Positions 7,761 to 14,093 of a stretch of 17,992 nt of DNA are shown one piece after another (position 1 is the first letter of the stretch; every line of letters starts with the position of its first letter). The translations under genes and the position numbers were made by a program. The DNA comes from JBFLVQ01 sp040758525 (GTDB taxonomy: Bacteria; Acidobacteriota; Blastocatellia; Chloracidobacteriales; JADJPF01): the NCBI GenBank assembly GCA_040758525.1, contig JBFLVQ010000110.1:1-17992 (forward strand). The letters are read 5' to 3'. Under the pieces are notes generated by a model. That model did not search any database. It was given only the letters and a program-made list of their open reading frames with translations, and was not told the DNA's origin.

Positions 7761-7789
7761 TTGTAACAAACTGGGCAGCGCAGTATGAT
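7761..7789 (+). promoter_or_regulatory. Candidate sigma-70-type promoter for the waaC operon
   Basis: TTGTAA (7761-7766) and TATGAT (7784-7789) are separated by 17 bases, four and five of six matches to the housekeeping -35 and -10 boxes. The predicted start is near 7796, about 20 bases before the GTG of waaC. GGAGG at 7807-7811 then lies six bases ahead of that GTG. The element faces away from the flagellar operon. Confidence 0.5.
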
Positions 7790-7817
7790 CAAGTTAGTAA
7801 GAGTTCGGAGGCGCTAG

Positions 7818-8879
7818 GTGCATTTCTTAGTAGTAAGACTCAGTTCAATCGGCGATGTTGTACATACTTTGCCGGCGGTAGTGGCGCTACGCCGCAGCTA
7901 TCCGCACAGCCGTATTAGCTGGGTTGTTGAACGTAGCGCAGCAACAATTCTCGAAGGTAATCCTACTGTTGATGAGTTAATTGTGATAGATACACGCCGT
8001 TGGCGGCGTCAACTCTGGCGCTCTACCAATTGGCGTGAAGTATTTCAAGCAGTTGCCCGTCTACGTGCCAACTCGGTAGACATTGCCTTTGATTTCCAAG
8101 GTTTGCTTAAATCTGGAGTAATTGCCGCAGTCTCTCGTGGGCGTTGGCGGCTAGGATTCTCAAATGATGGCTTACGTGAAGAGGCAAGCCGCTTTTTCCT
8201 GACACATCAAGTTGTGATAGATCGGCAGGCTCATGTAATTGAAAAAAACTTGCGTCTGGTCAATAGTGTGGGTGCCCATGGTAATGGCCATTATGAGTTT
8301 CCCATTCAGATATCTGCAGAAGATACAACATATATAGATAAGTTATTAGCTACACACAACCTTTCTCAATTTGTAATCATCAATCCCGGCGGTGGTTGGC
8401 CAACCAAACTCTGGTCTACGGCCCGTTTTGCTCAATTAGCAGATTGGCTTTGGGAACAATTGGGTCTACCCAGCTTGGTAACATATGGACCTGGTGAAGA
8501 TCATCTTGCACAAGCGATCGTAGCAGGAGCACGTACTGGTCAGGCTCACAATGTTGTTACCAGTTTGAAGCAGTTTGTTGCCTTGACGCGCCGGGCGTCG
8601 CTTTTTATTGGCGGAGATACTGGTCCATTGCATCTAGCGGCAGCTTGTCGGACCCCTATTGTTGGTATTTATGGTCCGACTGAAACATCTCGCAACGGAC
8701 CCTTTGATCCGCTCGATATATGTGTAGAACTTAAACTCGAGTGTCGGCCCAATTGTTACCGTCGGCGCTGTCCAACTATGGAGTGTATGGATGTTCCTGT
8801 TGCTATGGTAGCGCAGGCGGTAGAACAACGGCTGTTACAGACAAAATTATGGCAACTAAAACGCTCTCAAAATACCTGA
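7818..8879 (+). CDS. waaC: Lipopolysaccharide heptosyltransferase I (GT9 family, WaaC-like)
   Basis: A 353-residue GT-B fold glycosyltransferase expected to add the first heptose to Kdo-lipid A on the cytoplasmic side of the inner membrane. Visible features are the N-terminal RLSSIGDVVHTLPA (about 7-20) with the presumed catalytic Asp13, RRWRRQLW (60-67), DFQGLLKSG (92-100), the nucleotide-sugar-binding IGGDTGPLHLAAA (264-276) followed by GIYGPT, and a C-terminal cysteine cluster (C309, C313, C318, C323) often seen in this family. The order and spacing of these motifs match WaaC better than WaaF. The start is GTG at 7818, fixed by GGAGG six bases ahead. It is the first gene of an operon and overlaps the next gene by 31 bp. 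Other GT9 specificities are possible. Confidence 0.87.
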   Translation: MHFLVVRLSSIGDVVHTLPAVVALRRSYPHSRISWVVERSAATILEGNPTVDELIVIDTRRWRRQLWRSTNWREVFQAVARLRANSVDIAFDFQGLLKSGVIAAVSRGRWRLGFSNDGLREEASRFFLTHQVVIDRQAHVIEKNLRLVNSVGAHGNGHYEFPIQISAEDTTYIDKLLATHNLSQFVIINPGGGWPTKLWSTARFAQLADWLWEQLGLPSLVTYGPGEDHLAQAIVAGARTGQAHNVVTSLKQFVALTRRASLFIGGDTGPLHLAAACRTPIVGIYGPTETSRNGPFDPLDICVELKLECRPNCYRRRCPTMECMDVPVAMVAQAVEQRLLQTKLWQLKRSQNT

Positions 8880-9412
8880 TTCGCGGGCGCGTTCCGCTAG
8901 GTTTTCTACTTGCTGCTATCTGTCTAATCTTTGCCACGCCTAGCTCTGCCACTGTCTTGGCAGGCGCCGCGCTTGCTCTTACAGGACTACTCTGGCGTGC
9001 CTGGGCTTCTGGACACTTACGTAAGAATGAGCGTCTAGCTACTAGCGGGCCTTATTCTTATACACGCAATCCGCTCTATTTCGGTAGTTTTCTGCTTGGT
9101 AGTGGCTTCAGTTTGGCATGTGGGCGTTTACCACTAGTGATGTTATGGGTAGCTTTCTTCTTGCTTGTCTACTGGCCCGTGATGCGTAGCGAAGCAGCCC
9201 ATATAGAGCAGTTGTTCAAAGCCGATTATCCTCTCTACGCGCAGTCGGTACCACTATTTTGGCCACGTTTACGACCCTGGCCAGCACAGCACCAGACAGG
9301 TTTCGACTGGCAACTCTATCTGCGCTATCGTGAGTATCGCGCATTAATAGGAATGGTCGCGGTGTTGGCCGCGTTAGTCGCTAAGATTTATTGGCTGCCT
9401 ACTATTAATTAG
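8849..9412 (+). CDS. Membrane methyltransferase of the isoprenylcysteine carboxyl methyltransferase (ICMT/PEMT-like) family
   Basis: A 187-residue integral membrane protein. There are membrane segments at about 15-30, 34-50, 76-90, 94-110 and possibly 166-183. The family signature ATSGPYSYTRNPLYFGS (64-80) and the later EAAHIEQLFKADYPLYAQSVP (115-135) are the S-adenosylmethionine-binding and catalytic region of ICMT/phospholipid methyltransferases. The true substrate of bacterial members is generally unknown; a lipid or lipid-linked group is plausible given the neighbouring heptosyltransferase. The start is taken at ATG 8849 (MATKTLSKYL), overlapping waaC by 31 bp. The frame is open further upstream, but those residues are antisense-like and Cys/Gly-rich. 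There is no strong Shine-Dalgarno sequence, so coupling to waaC is likely. Confidence 0.83.
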   Translation: MATKTLSKYLIRGRVPLGFLLAAICLIFATPSSATVLAGAALALTGLLWRAWASGHLRKNERLATSGPYSYTRNPLYFGSFLLGSGFSLACGRLPLVMLWVAFFLLVYWPVMRSEAAHIEQLFKADYPLYAQSVPLFWPRLRPWPAQHQTGFDWQLYLRYREYRALIGMVAVLAALVAKIYWLPTIN

Positions 9413-9434
9413 CAGGCGGCGAAGGTTGTATTTT

Positions 9435-10472
9435 ATGAGACGTAAATTGATCATTACACTCTTGCTACTATCTGGCCTGGTTAGTGCTCAGGCTAGCCTA
9501 CAGGTTGAAAAACCCCAATTTTCTGCGGCGGTGGCAACCGATCTAGGCGAAACAAAATTCGCCGAAGTGCGTAGCCGTTTGGGTACATCACTACCCTTTC
9601 AATTGGGTGAACAACTGACCTATGAGATGAAGTTATCGCGCTTCCCCATCTATGGGACAATCGGCACGCTAACCTTTACAGTCAATGAAGGACAGATGCA
9701 GACTGCTACGGCTGTTAACAATGATAAGCCAGCTACAGATACATCTGCTACAGCTACTTCTACTAGTACATCAACATCGCCGCCTGCCACTACTGCTGAA
9801 TCAGCTACTACATCCTCTGAGAATAACAAGAATCCCTTATGGAAGTTTGTTATTGATATAAACTCGAAAGGGATACTCACATCTCTTTTCCGTATTAAGG
9901 TTAATGATGAGTATACCTCTTATGTTGATAAATCCGATTTTGGTGTAATCAAGACAATCAAGAAGATCGAGGAAGGGAAGCGGCGGCGCGAAAATATCGC
10001 CGACTTCGACCGTCAACAACGTAAGGTGAAATGGATCGATACAGATCTGAATAGCCCTATGAAAGCAACCCAAACTAAAGAGAAGGATACCTTCAATTGG
10101 GTTACCGATATTGTCTCAGGTTGGTATGTGTTGCGCGCTCAACAACTCACCGTAGGCAAGAGCCTAGTATTGCCGATCAGTGATAATGGCGAAACCTACG
10201 AAATCTCTGTAGATGTATTAGAGAAGGAGCAGTTTGAATCAGAATTAGGGAAATTTAGTACTCTCAAAGTAGAGATGAAGATCTTTGGCGGTAAGATAAT
10301 CAAACGTAAGGGCCGGCTCTTTGTCTGGGTTACTGATGACCAACGTCACTTACCAGTGCGTGCCCAGATCAAATCGAATTTTGGTACTGTAACTGGCACG
10401 CTGATAGAGATGAAATCGGTCAAGCCAGTAGAGACTGAGCGCCCTCCACAAGAGGGAAAAACTGGTCTGTAA
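9435..10472 (+). CDS. Secreted DUF3108-family protein
   Basis: A 345-residue exported protein. The signal peptide MRRKLIITLLLLSGLVSAQA is followed by probable cleavage after residue 20. The mature part carries the DUF3108 pattern: LGEQLTYEMKLSRFPIYGTIG (57-77), then FRIKVNDEYTSYVDKSDFG, DIVSGWYVLRAQ, a hydrophobic strand-rich stretch and VWVTDDQRHLPVRAQIK near the C-terminus. The function of this family is not established; the fold resembles periplasmic or outer-membrane lipid-associated beta proteins. A Thr/Ser/Ala-rich segment (about 88-132) interrupts the domain and looks like a disordered insert. The ATG at 9435 has GAAGG nine bases ahead. An in-frame TTG at 9426 would overlap that Shine-Dalgarno spacing and is less likely. 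It lies 22 bp after the methyltransferase gene. Confidence 0.8.
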   Translation: MRRKLIITLLLLSGLVSAQASLQVEKPQFSAAVATDLGETKFAEVRSRLGTSLPFQLGEQLTYEMKLSRFPIYGTIGTLTFTVNEGQMQTATAVNNDKPATDTSATATSTSTSTSPPATTAESATTSSENNKNPLWKFVIDINSKGILTSLFRIKVNDEYTSYVDKSDFGVIKTIKKIEEGKRRRENIADFDRQQRKVKWIDTDLNSPMKATQTKEKDTFNWVTDIVSGWYVLRAQQLTVGKSLVLPISDNGETYEISVDVLEKEQFESELGKFSTLKVEMKIFGGKIIKRKGRLFVWVTDDQRHLPVRAQIKSNFGTVTGTLIEMKSVKPVETERPPQEGKTGL

Positions 10473-10477
10473 AGTCT

Positions 10478-11089
10478 ATGATTATTGATCTACATGTACA
10501 TACTGTCGATTCCAGGGACTCACTTATCCCACTCGAAGATCTAATTGAGCAGGCGCTTAGTATTGGTCTTGATGCAGTATGTTTAATGGAACATAACAGG
10601 CTCAGCGAAGATGATACTGCAGAACTATTTGCTAATAATACAATGCTCAAGATCTTTCGTGGTGTTGAAGTCTCTAGCGATCTTGGCCATATGCTTGTTT
10701 ACGGCATAACCCCTCAGCAGTGGCAGTTATTTGAAGGAAAAGCGCAGATCTATGCGCAAGAATTGGTCGATAGTGTACGAAGTTGGGGTGGCGTGTGCAT
10801 CCCTGCACACCCTTTCCGCTTCAACTCACCTTCGATCGGTGACAAGATCTCATCATTAGTAGGGGTCTTTGCAATTGAGGGTTATAATGGCAAGACCGAC
10901 ATTAATGAGAATTTGCAGGCGGGTGAGGTTGCGGCTCGCCTGCAATTGAAGGTAACGGGCGGAAGTGATGCGCATATGCTTGGACAAGTAGGCAAATGCG
11001 TTACTATCTTTGATGAACCTATCGAATCTATTGAAGAGTTGGTTACACAACTAAAGGCAGGAACTTTTCAAGCTCGCTACCTTTTTTAA
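10478..11089 (+). CDS. PHP-domain metal-dependent phosphoesterase
   Basis: A 203-residue single-domain PHP protein, starting 5 bp after the DUF3108 gene. Metal-ligand motifs appear in the family order: DLHVHT (H6, H8), MEHN (E38-H39, where many members have DH), GVEVS (E64), GHMLVYG (H71), PAHPFR (H111), AIEGYNG (E134) and GGSDAH (D164, H166). The set is complete, so the protein should be an active metal-dependent phosphoesterase, perhaps on a nucleotide or phosphate ester; the substrate cannot be read from sequence. It lacks polymerase, histidinol-phosphatase or DNA-polymerase X extensions. The gene ends only 3 bp before the convergent plsC stop. Confidence 0.88.
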   Translation: MIIDLHVHTVDSRDSLIPLEDLIEQALSIGLDAVCLMEHNRLSEDDTAELFANNTMLKIFRGVEVSSDLGHMLVYGITPQQWQLFEGKAQIYAQELVDSVRSWGGVCIPAHPFRFNSPSIGDKISSLVGVFAIEGYNGKTDINENLQAGEVAARLQLKVTGGSDAHMLGQVGKCVTIFDEPIESIEELVTQLKAGTFQARYLF

Positions 11090-11092
11090 GGG

Positions 11093-11761
11093 TCATGCTC
11101 CTACCTGTAACTCTTTTAGGTCTTCTGGCACCAATGTGGGATCTAGATTGCTAGCGATCGAGATCCGTACCTGTTGCGCAACCTCTTCAGTACGAATCTT
11201 GAGATCCGCCTTTGTGTAAGAGACTGGGGGAATAGGTGGGTGATAATGGATTGTAATCTTGCCAGTTAAGCGTGGCAGGCGTTGTTTAGGTGGCCAGATC
11301 TGATAAGCACCATTAATTGTCACCGGCACAATCGGTACACCCAATTGTACTGCCAAACGAAAAGCACCCATCTTAAAAGGATCTAGTTTACCGCTAGTAG
11401 TACGTCCTCCTTCTGGGAAGATCACTAATCCTTTACCATTGCGTACAACTGCACGCGCACGCCTAACAGCGCTTAAATCATGGCCTTCTAGTCGTACTGG
11501 AAAAGCCCCGAAGATTCGCATCGTAATACTCAAAATAGGGATATCAAAGAGCCTGCTCCAGGTCATAAAGAAGAGCCGTCGCTTTACCGCAATTCCTACT
11601 AGTACCGGATCCATGTAAGTAACATGGTTGGGTGTTAAAATAATGGCGCCTTCACGGGGAATATTCTCTAAGCCATGAAATTCCATGCGGAAGAGCAGGG
11701 TAAAGAAGATCTGTCCTAAGGGCCGAACCACATGAACAACAATAAATGACCACCAGGCCAT
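11093..11761 (-). CDS. plsC: 1-acyl-sn-glycerol-3-phosphate acyltransferase (PlsC/LPLAT family)
   Basis: A 222-residue membrane-associated acyltransferase expected to acylate lysophosphatidate in phospholipid synthesis. Motif I NHVTYMD (45-51) has the catalytic His and Asp of HX4D. Motif II is likely around FGAFPVRL (84-91). Motif III is FPEGGRTT (115-122) and motif IV is VPIVPVTING (142-151). A hydrophobic segment near the N-terminus (about 3-22) should anchor it to the membrane. Three nearby starts exist: GTG 11776, ATG 11764 and ATG 11761. GAGG is 4 bases from the first ATG and 7 from the second, so 11761 is preferred. A perfect extended -10 box lies upstream. Members of this family can also act on other lysophospholipids, so the symbol is a family-level call. 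Confidence 0.88.
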   Translation of the reverse strand: MAWWSFIVVHVVRPLGQIFFTLLFRMEFHGLENIPREGAIILTPNHVTYMDPVLVGIAVKRRLFFMTWSRLFDIPILSITMRIFGAFPVRLEGHDLSAVRRARAVVRNGKGLVIFPEGGRTTSGKLDPFKMGAFRLAVQLGVPIVPVTINGAYQIWPPKQRLPRLTGKITIHYHPPIPPVSYTKADLKIRTEEVAQQVRISIASNLDPTLVPEDLKELQVGA

Positions 11762-11804
11762 CATACATCCTCGCACGTAAACTTAATTTATCGATTTGCG
11801 CGAA

Positions 11805-11813
11805 ATTATAGCA
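11805..11813 (-). promoter_or_regulatory. Extended -10 promoter for plsC
   Basis: On the minus strand the sequence is TGCTATAAT, a perfect -10 hexamer with the extended TGn element. The predicted start point near 11798 gives a leader of about 37 bases. No convincing -35 box is present at the usual distance, which is common for extended -10 promoters. The hairpin at 11815-11833 occupies the -35 region. Confidence 0.5.
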
Positions 11814-11814
11814 T

Positions 11815-11833
11815 AGCAGTACACGATACTGCT
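11815..11833. repeat. 7-bp perfect inverted repeat between the helical hypothetical gene and plsC
   Basis: AGCAGTA (11815-11821) and TACTGCT (11827-11833) form a perfect inverted repeat with a five-base loop. It starts 12 bp after the stop of the upstream minus-strand gene and covers the -35 position of the plsC extended -10 promoter. It could be an operator or a weak hairpin ending the upstream transcript. There is no T-tract, so it is not a standard intrinsic terminator. Confidence 0.4.
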
Positions 11834-11845
11834 CTACTAACACTA

Positions 11846-12754
11846 CTAAGAGCGCGGCAGTAGCGGCGAGCCCTTGCCAGCACCAAAACGCAATCTCTGT
11901 ACGGCTTCGATAAACTTCTGATTTTTTGCTAATACCTTAGACGAAAAACCAGACGAAGTTGTTAGAGGTGTTTCTGTATCTTTAGCAGCAGTCTCTTCTG
12001 ATACTACAGATGTGGGTGCAAGAGAAGGCTCTGCCTCAATTGCGTTAGCATCCATAGCGGTCGTTTCGGTTGCCGTCTGATCAGTTGTAGATGTGTAAGC
12101 GCGAGCAATACGCGACAATTCTTGACGGAATTTTTCACGTTCTACTAGGCTGGCTTGCTTCCAGTTATAACGCAGCACACCCCAAAGCACGTCTGCTTGA
12201 CTAATCTCGTCTTTAGTATCATCGGGCAGGTCAGCAAAATTACGGCTCAGTTCGTTCACCAATGCATCTTTCTCTTCAGTTGTCAGGGCAATCTGGCTAC
12301 GTGTGATCACACCTTGGAAGAAGGCATTCATCTCGATATAACATTCAGCGGCTTGACGAGAGAGAGGAGGATCGCCTACCACTAATAACATTCTCTTACT
12401 CTCATAGATTTTTAGAATCATTTGCCCGACGGGCTCATCTTTGCCTTTTGATTGCGCATACTTATAGAGTTGGCGGGCAAACTCACGCCACCCTAGCGGC
12501 TGTTTTGCCCTTGGCAATGCATCAATCTGAGCGCAAATAGCATCAAAATCCGCAATCACTTGAAGGAGAGCAGCACGCGAATCTTCGCCCTGTTGCCATT
12601 CCTTAACTATCTGTGCCTCGAAGAGGGTAGATTGCTCTTCGGTAAATGCACCCTCAAGCGCCTGCTCCAGCACCTTTTGTAGGCGATAAGCGGTGCTGCG
12701 GGTAAGCGTTGGTGGCCCAGCAAAAAGGATTTCATCAGAGGAGTGCTCAACCAT
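11846..12754 (-). CDS. Hypothetical protein, mostly helical, with Ser/Thr-rich linker
   Basis: I do not recognise this 302-residue protein. It has no signal peptide or membrane segment, so it is probably cytoplasmic. Residues about 15-220 look alpha-helical and fairly charged, with well-spaced aromatic and hydrophobic positions (REFARQLYKYAQSKG near 91-105, ECYIEMNAFFQG near 138-149, DVLWGVLRYNWKQA near 188-201). Residues about 223-270 are a Thr/Ala/Glu/Ser-rich linker. The last 30 residues form a short basic amphipathic tail (VLAKNQKFIEAVQRLRFGAG, ending PLLPRS). Such a layout of helical body, linker and tail suggests a protein-interaction role, but that is inference. No clear Shine-Dalgarno sequence precedes ATG 12754. 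A good promoter lies about 55-85 bp upstream. Codon use matches its neighbours. Confidence 0.72.
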   Translation of the reverse strand: MVEHSSDEILFAGPPTLTRSTAYRLQKVLEQALEGAFTEEQSTLFEAQIVKEWQQGEDSRAALLQVIADFDAICAQIDALPRAKQPLGWREFARQLYKYAQSKGKDEPVGQMILKIYESKRMLLVVGDPPLSRQAAECYIEMNAFFQGVITRSQIALTTEEKDALVNELSRNFADLPDDTKDEISQADVLWGVLRYNWKQASLVEREKFRQELSRIARAYTSTTDQTATETTAMDANAIEAEPSLAPTSVVSEETAAKDTETPLTTSSGFSSKVLAKNQKFIEAVQRLRFGAGKGSPLLPRS

Positions 12755-12810
12755 TGTTTATATCAAACTTCTCAAACTTCGGCCTATTTGAAGATCGCAA
12801 TTTCAATAAA

Positions 12811-12838
12811 ACTATAGCGGTAGGCGCGTCTTTTTCAA
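12811..12838 (-). promoter_or_regulatory. Candidate sigma-70-type promoter for the helical hypothetical gene
   Basis: Read on the minus strand, TTGAAA (12838-12833) and TATAGT (12816-12811) are spaced by 16 bases, each matching five of six consensus positions. The predicted start near 12804 leaves a leader of about 50 bases before ATG 12754. The element lies in the divergent region shared with the exported protein gene at 12936. Confidence 0.5.
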
Positions 12839-12935
12839 AGTGATTTCTGATGGGCCTTTGCGCTTGCGCAGGGATGTTGTAAACTTTCCTGCTTCCCAAT
12901 TAAACGGTATCATTCTCTTATTGCAAGGAGTTTTT

Positions 12936-13904
12936 ATGAAGTCGCTGCGATATTTGATCAGTCAACGTAACAGCAACCAAGTTCGTCTGTGGGCGGTGTT
13001 GGCGTTGCTGTTCCTGCTAGGTTTAGCGATTGCTCCCGCAATCGCGCAACAAGCAGGCAAAGGTAATAACAGACAGGTGGATCCACTTAAAGGCAGACCA
13101 CGCCCAGTAGCTACAGAGAATAAACCTGTCGCTGCTGCTGATGTGCCAGCCGATCTCAAGATTGTCCTTTTCCCTGGGACAAAGACAAAACAGATGGGTG
13201 AAGAAACGACACTAGATCGGTCTACCTTCACTATTACACGCACCAGCATATCTTGGAAGGCTGATGATAAGGAACAGACCTATCCACTTAAGCCAGAAGA
13301 ATCAGCAACAATCTTCACCCTGGTTGCCAACGGCGCTGTTATTACTAAAGAGGAAGATGCATCCCGCTATCGTTGTTGTGGTGCACCACCCTATCCTTCG
13401 ATCTACTTCAATAATGCATATCACCGTGTTGAAGGAGAAGGTCGTTTGCAATTGGCTGTCAGTGAACTGGCTCGTCAGAAAGGTTATAGCTCAAGAAGAG
13501 AGATGGGTACTTCTAAACCGATTATCAAGATGGCCGATATTGATCGCAGTATTATCGAGAAGGCATTCGCCTCTCCTATCATACTTAAACCTTGTGATCC
13601 GGCTGCCAGCAAGAAGAGTATCAAATCTCCCGATGGGAGTTTTAGTGTAATTACTGTAAAAGGTACTTCACGTGTGGGATCTGTGCAGTTTGATCAGAGC
13701 GCTAAGACTATTACAATCACTACCTCTTGCAACAACGAGACCCAGATTGCTTGGATTCCCGAACTATCTGCTATTTCGGTGCGTGAGTATATTGATCGCA
13801 ATGCCCCTCCCAATAGTGTCAAGCAAGCCTTTCCTTTTAGTGCTTTGACAACTACCTACGATCTAAAGAAGCTCACTATGCTACAGCAGTTGCGTGATAA
13901 ATAG
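12936..13904 (+). CDS. Hypothetical exported protein
   Basis: I do not recognise this 322-residue protein. The N-terminus has an unusually long basic n-region (residues 1-17), a strong hydrophobic core (about 18-33) and a likely signal-peptidase site after APAIA (residue 37), so it should be exported to the periplasm or beyond. The mature part alternates short strand-like stretches (DLKIVLFPG, TFTITRTSISWKAD, SVQFDQSAKTITITTSC) and contains four cysteines: an adjacent CC pair at 147-148 in RYRCCGAPPYPSIYF, plus C220 and C265, which could form disulfides. There is no lipobox. The start is firm: AGGAG lies five bases before ATG 12936, although the frame is open back to 12840. A -10-like TATCAT at 12908-12913 lacks a good -35 box. 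A long hairpin follows the stop. Confidence 0.78.
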   Translation: MKSLRYLISQRNSNQVRLWAVLALLFLLGLAIAPAIAQQAGKGNNRQVDPLKGRPRPVATENKPVAAADVPADLKIVLFPGTKTKQMGEETTLDRSTFTITRTSISWKADDKEQTYPLKPEESATIFTLVANGAVITKEEDASRYRCCGAPPYPSIYFNNAYHRVEGEGRLQLAVSELARQKGYSSRREMGTSKPIIKMADIDRSIIEKAFASPIILKPCDPAASKKSIKSPDGSFSVITVKGTSRVGSVQFDQSAKTITITTSCNNETQIAWIPELSAISVREYIDRNAPPNSVKQAFPFSALTTTYDLKKLTMLQQLRDK

Positions 13905-13919
13905 CGATTTCTTGATTAT

Positions 13920-13956
13920 GGATGCGGGAAAGGGAGTATCTTCTTATCCCGCGTCC
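13920..13956 (+). terminator. Long GC-rich hairpin after the exported-protein gene (possible terminator)
   Basis: GGATGCGGGA (13920-13929) pairs with TCCCGCGTCC (13947-13956), giving a ten-base-pair stem with one G-U wobble and a 17-base loop. It begins 16 bp after the stop codon of the upstream gene. No T-run follows on the plus strand, so it is not a textbook intrinsic terminator; it may protect the mRNA 3' end or act with Rho. The 189-bp gap up to the ROK kinase otherwise holds only the palindrome at 13996 and AT-rich DNA. Confidence 0.45.
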
Positions 13957-13995
13957 ACAATCGGCTAAATGCGCTATTGTAGCCATGTTAAATCT

Positions 13996-14005
13996 TTGTT
14001 AACAA
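13996..14005. promoter_or_regulatory. Perfect palindrome TTGTTAACAA upstream of the ROK kinase gene
   Basis: TTGTTAACAA is a perfect 10-bp palindrome about 90 bp before the ROK start. A half-site, TTAACAA, recurs at about 14050-14056, inside the AT-rich stretch where a promoter would lie. This could be a repressor operator, but there is no independent support and AT-rich palindromes of this size occur by chance. Confidence 0.3.
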
Positions 14006-14093
14006 TGCGCCACACGCTTACGTTAGTAGTAGAAATCCTTTATTATCTTTTAACAAATTATCTTAAATATTGCTCTATATGAGGAGGGAAGCA

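Noticed and set aside
7551..7769. 72-residue minus-strand open frame across the flgB upstream region
   Set aside because: It overlaps the start of flgB, covers the predicted promoter and palindromes, and shows no family-like pattern; it is more likely chance.
8741..8848. Upstream extension of the methyltransferase reading frame
   Set aside because: It lies inside waaC in another frame; the Cys/Gly/Ser-rich residues do not resemble the family N-terminus and the ATG at 8849 gives a normal protein.
12859..12870. Short palindrome TGCGCTTGCGCA in the divergent region
   Set aside because: Five-base arms with no second copy; too small to claim a site.
12840..12935. Upstream extension of the exported hypothetical protein
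   Set aside because: It would place a hydrophilic segment before a normal signal peptide, whereas ATG 12936 has an AGGAG five bases ahead.
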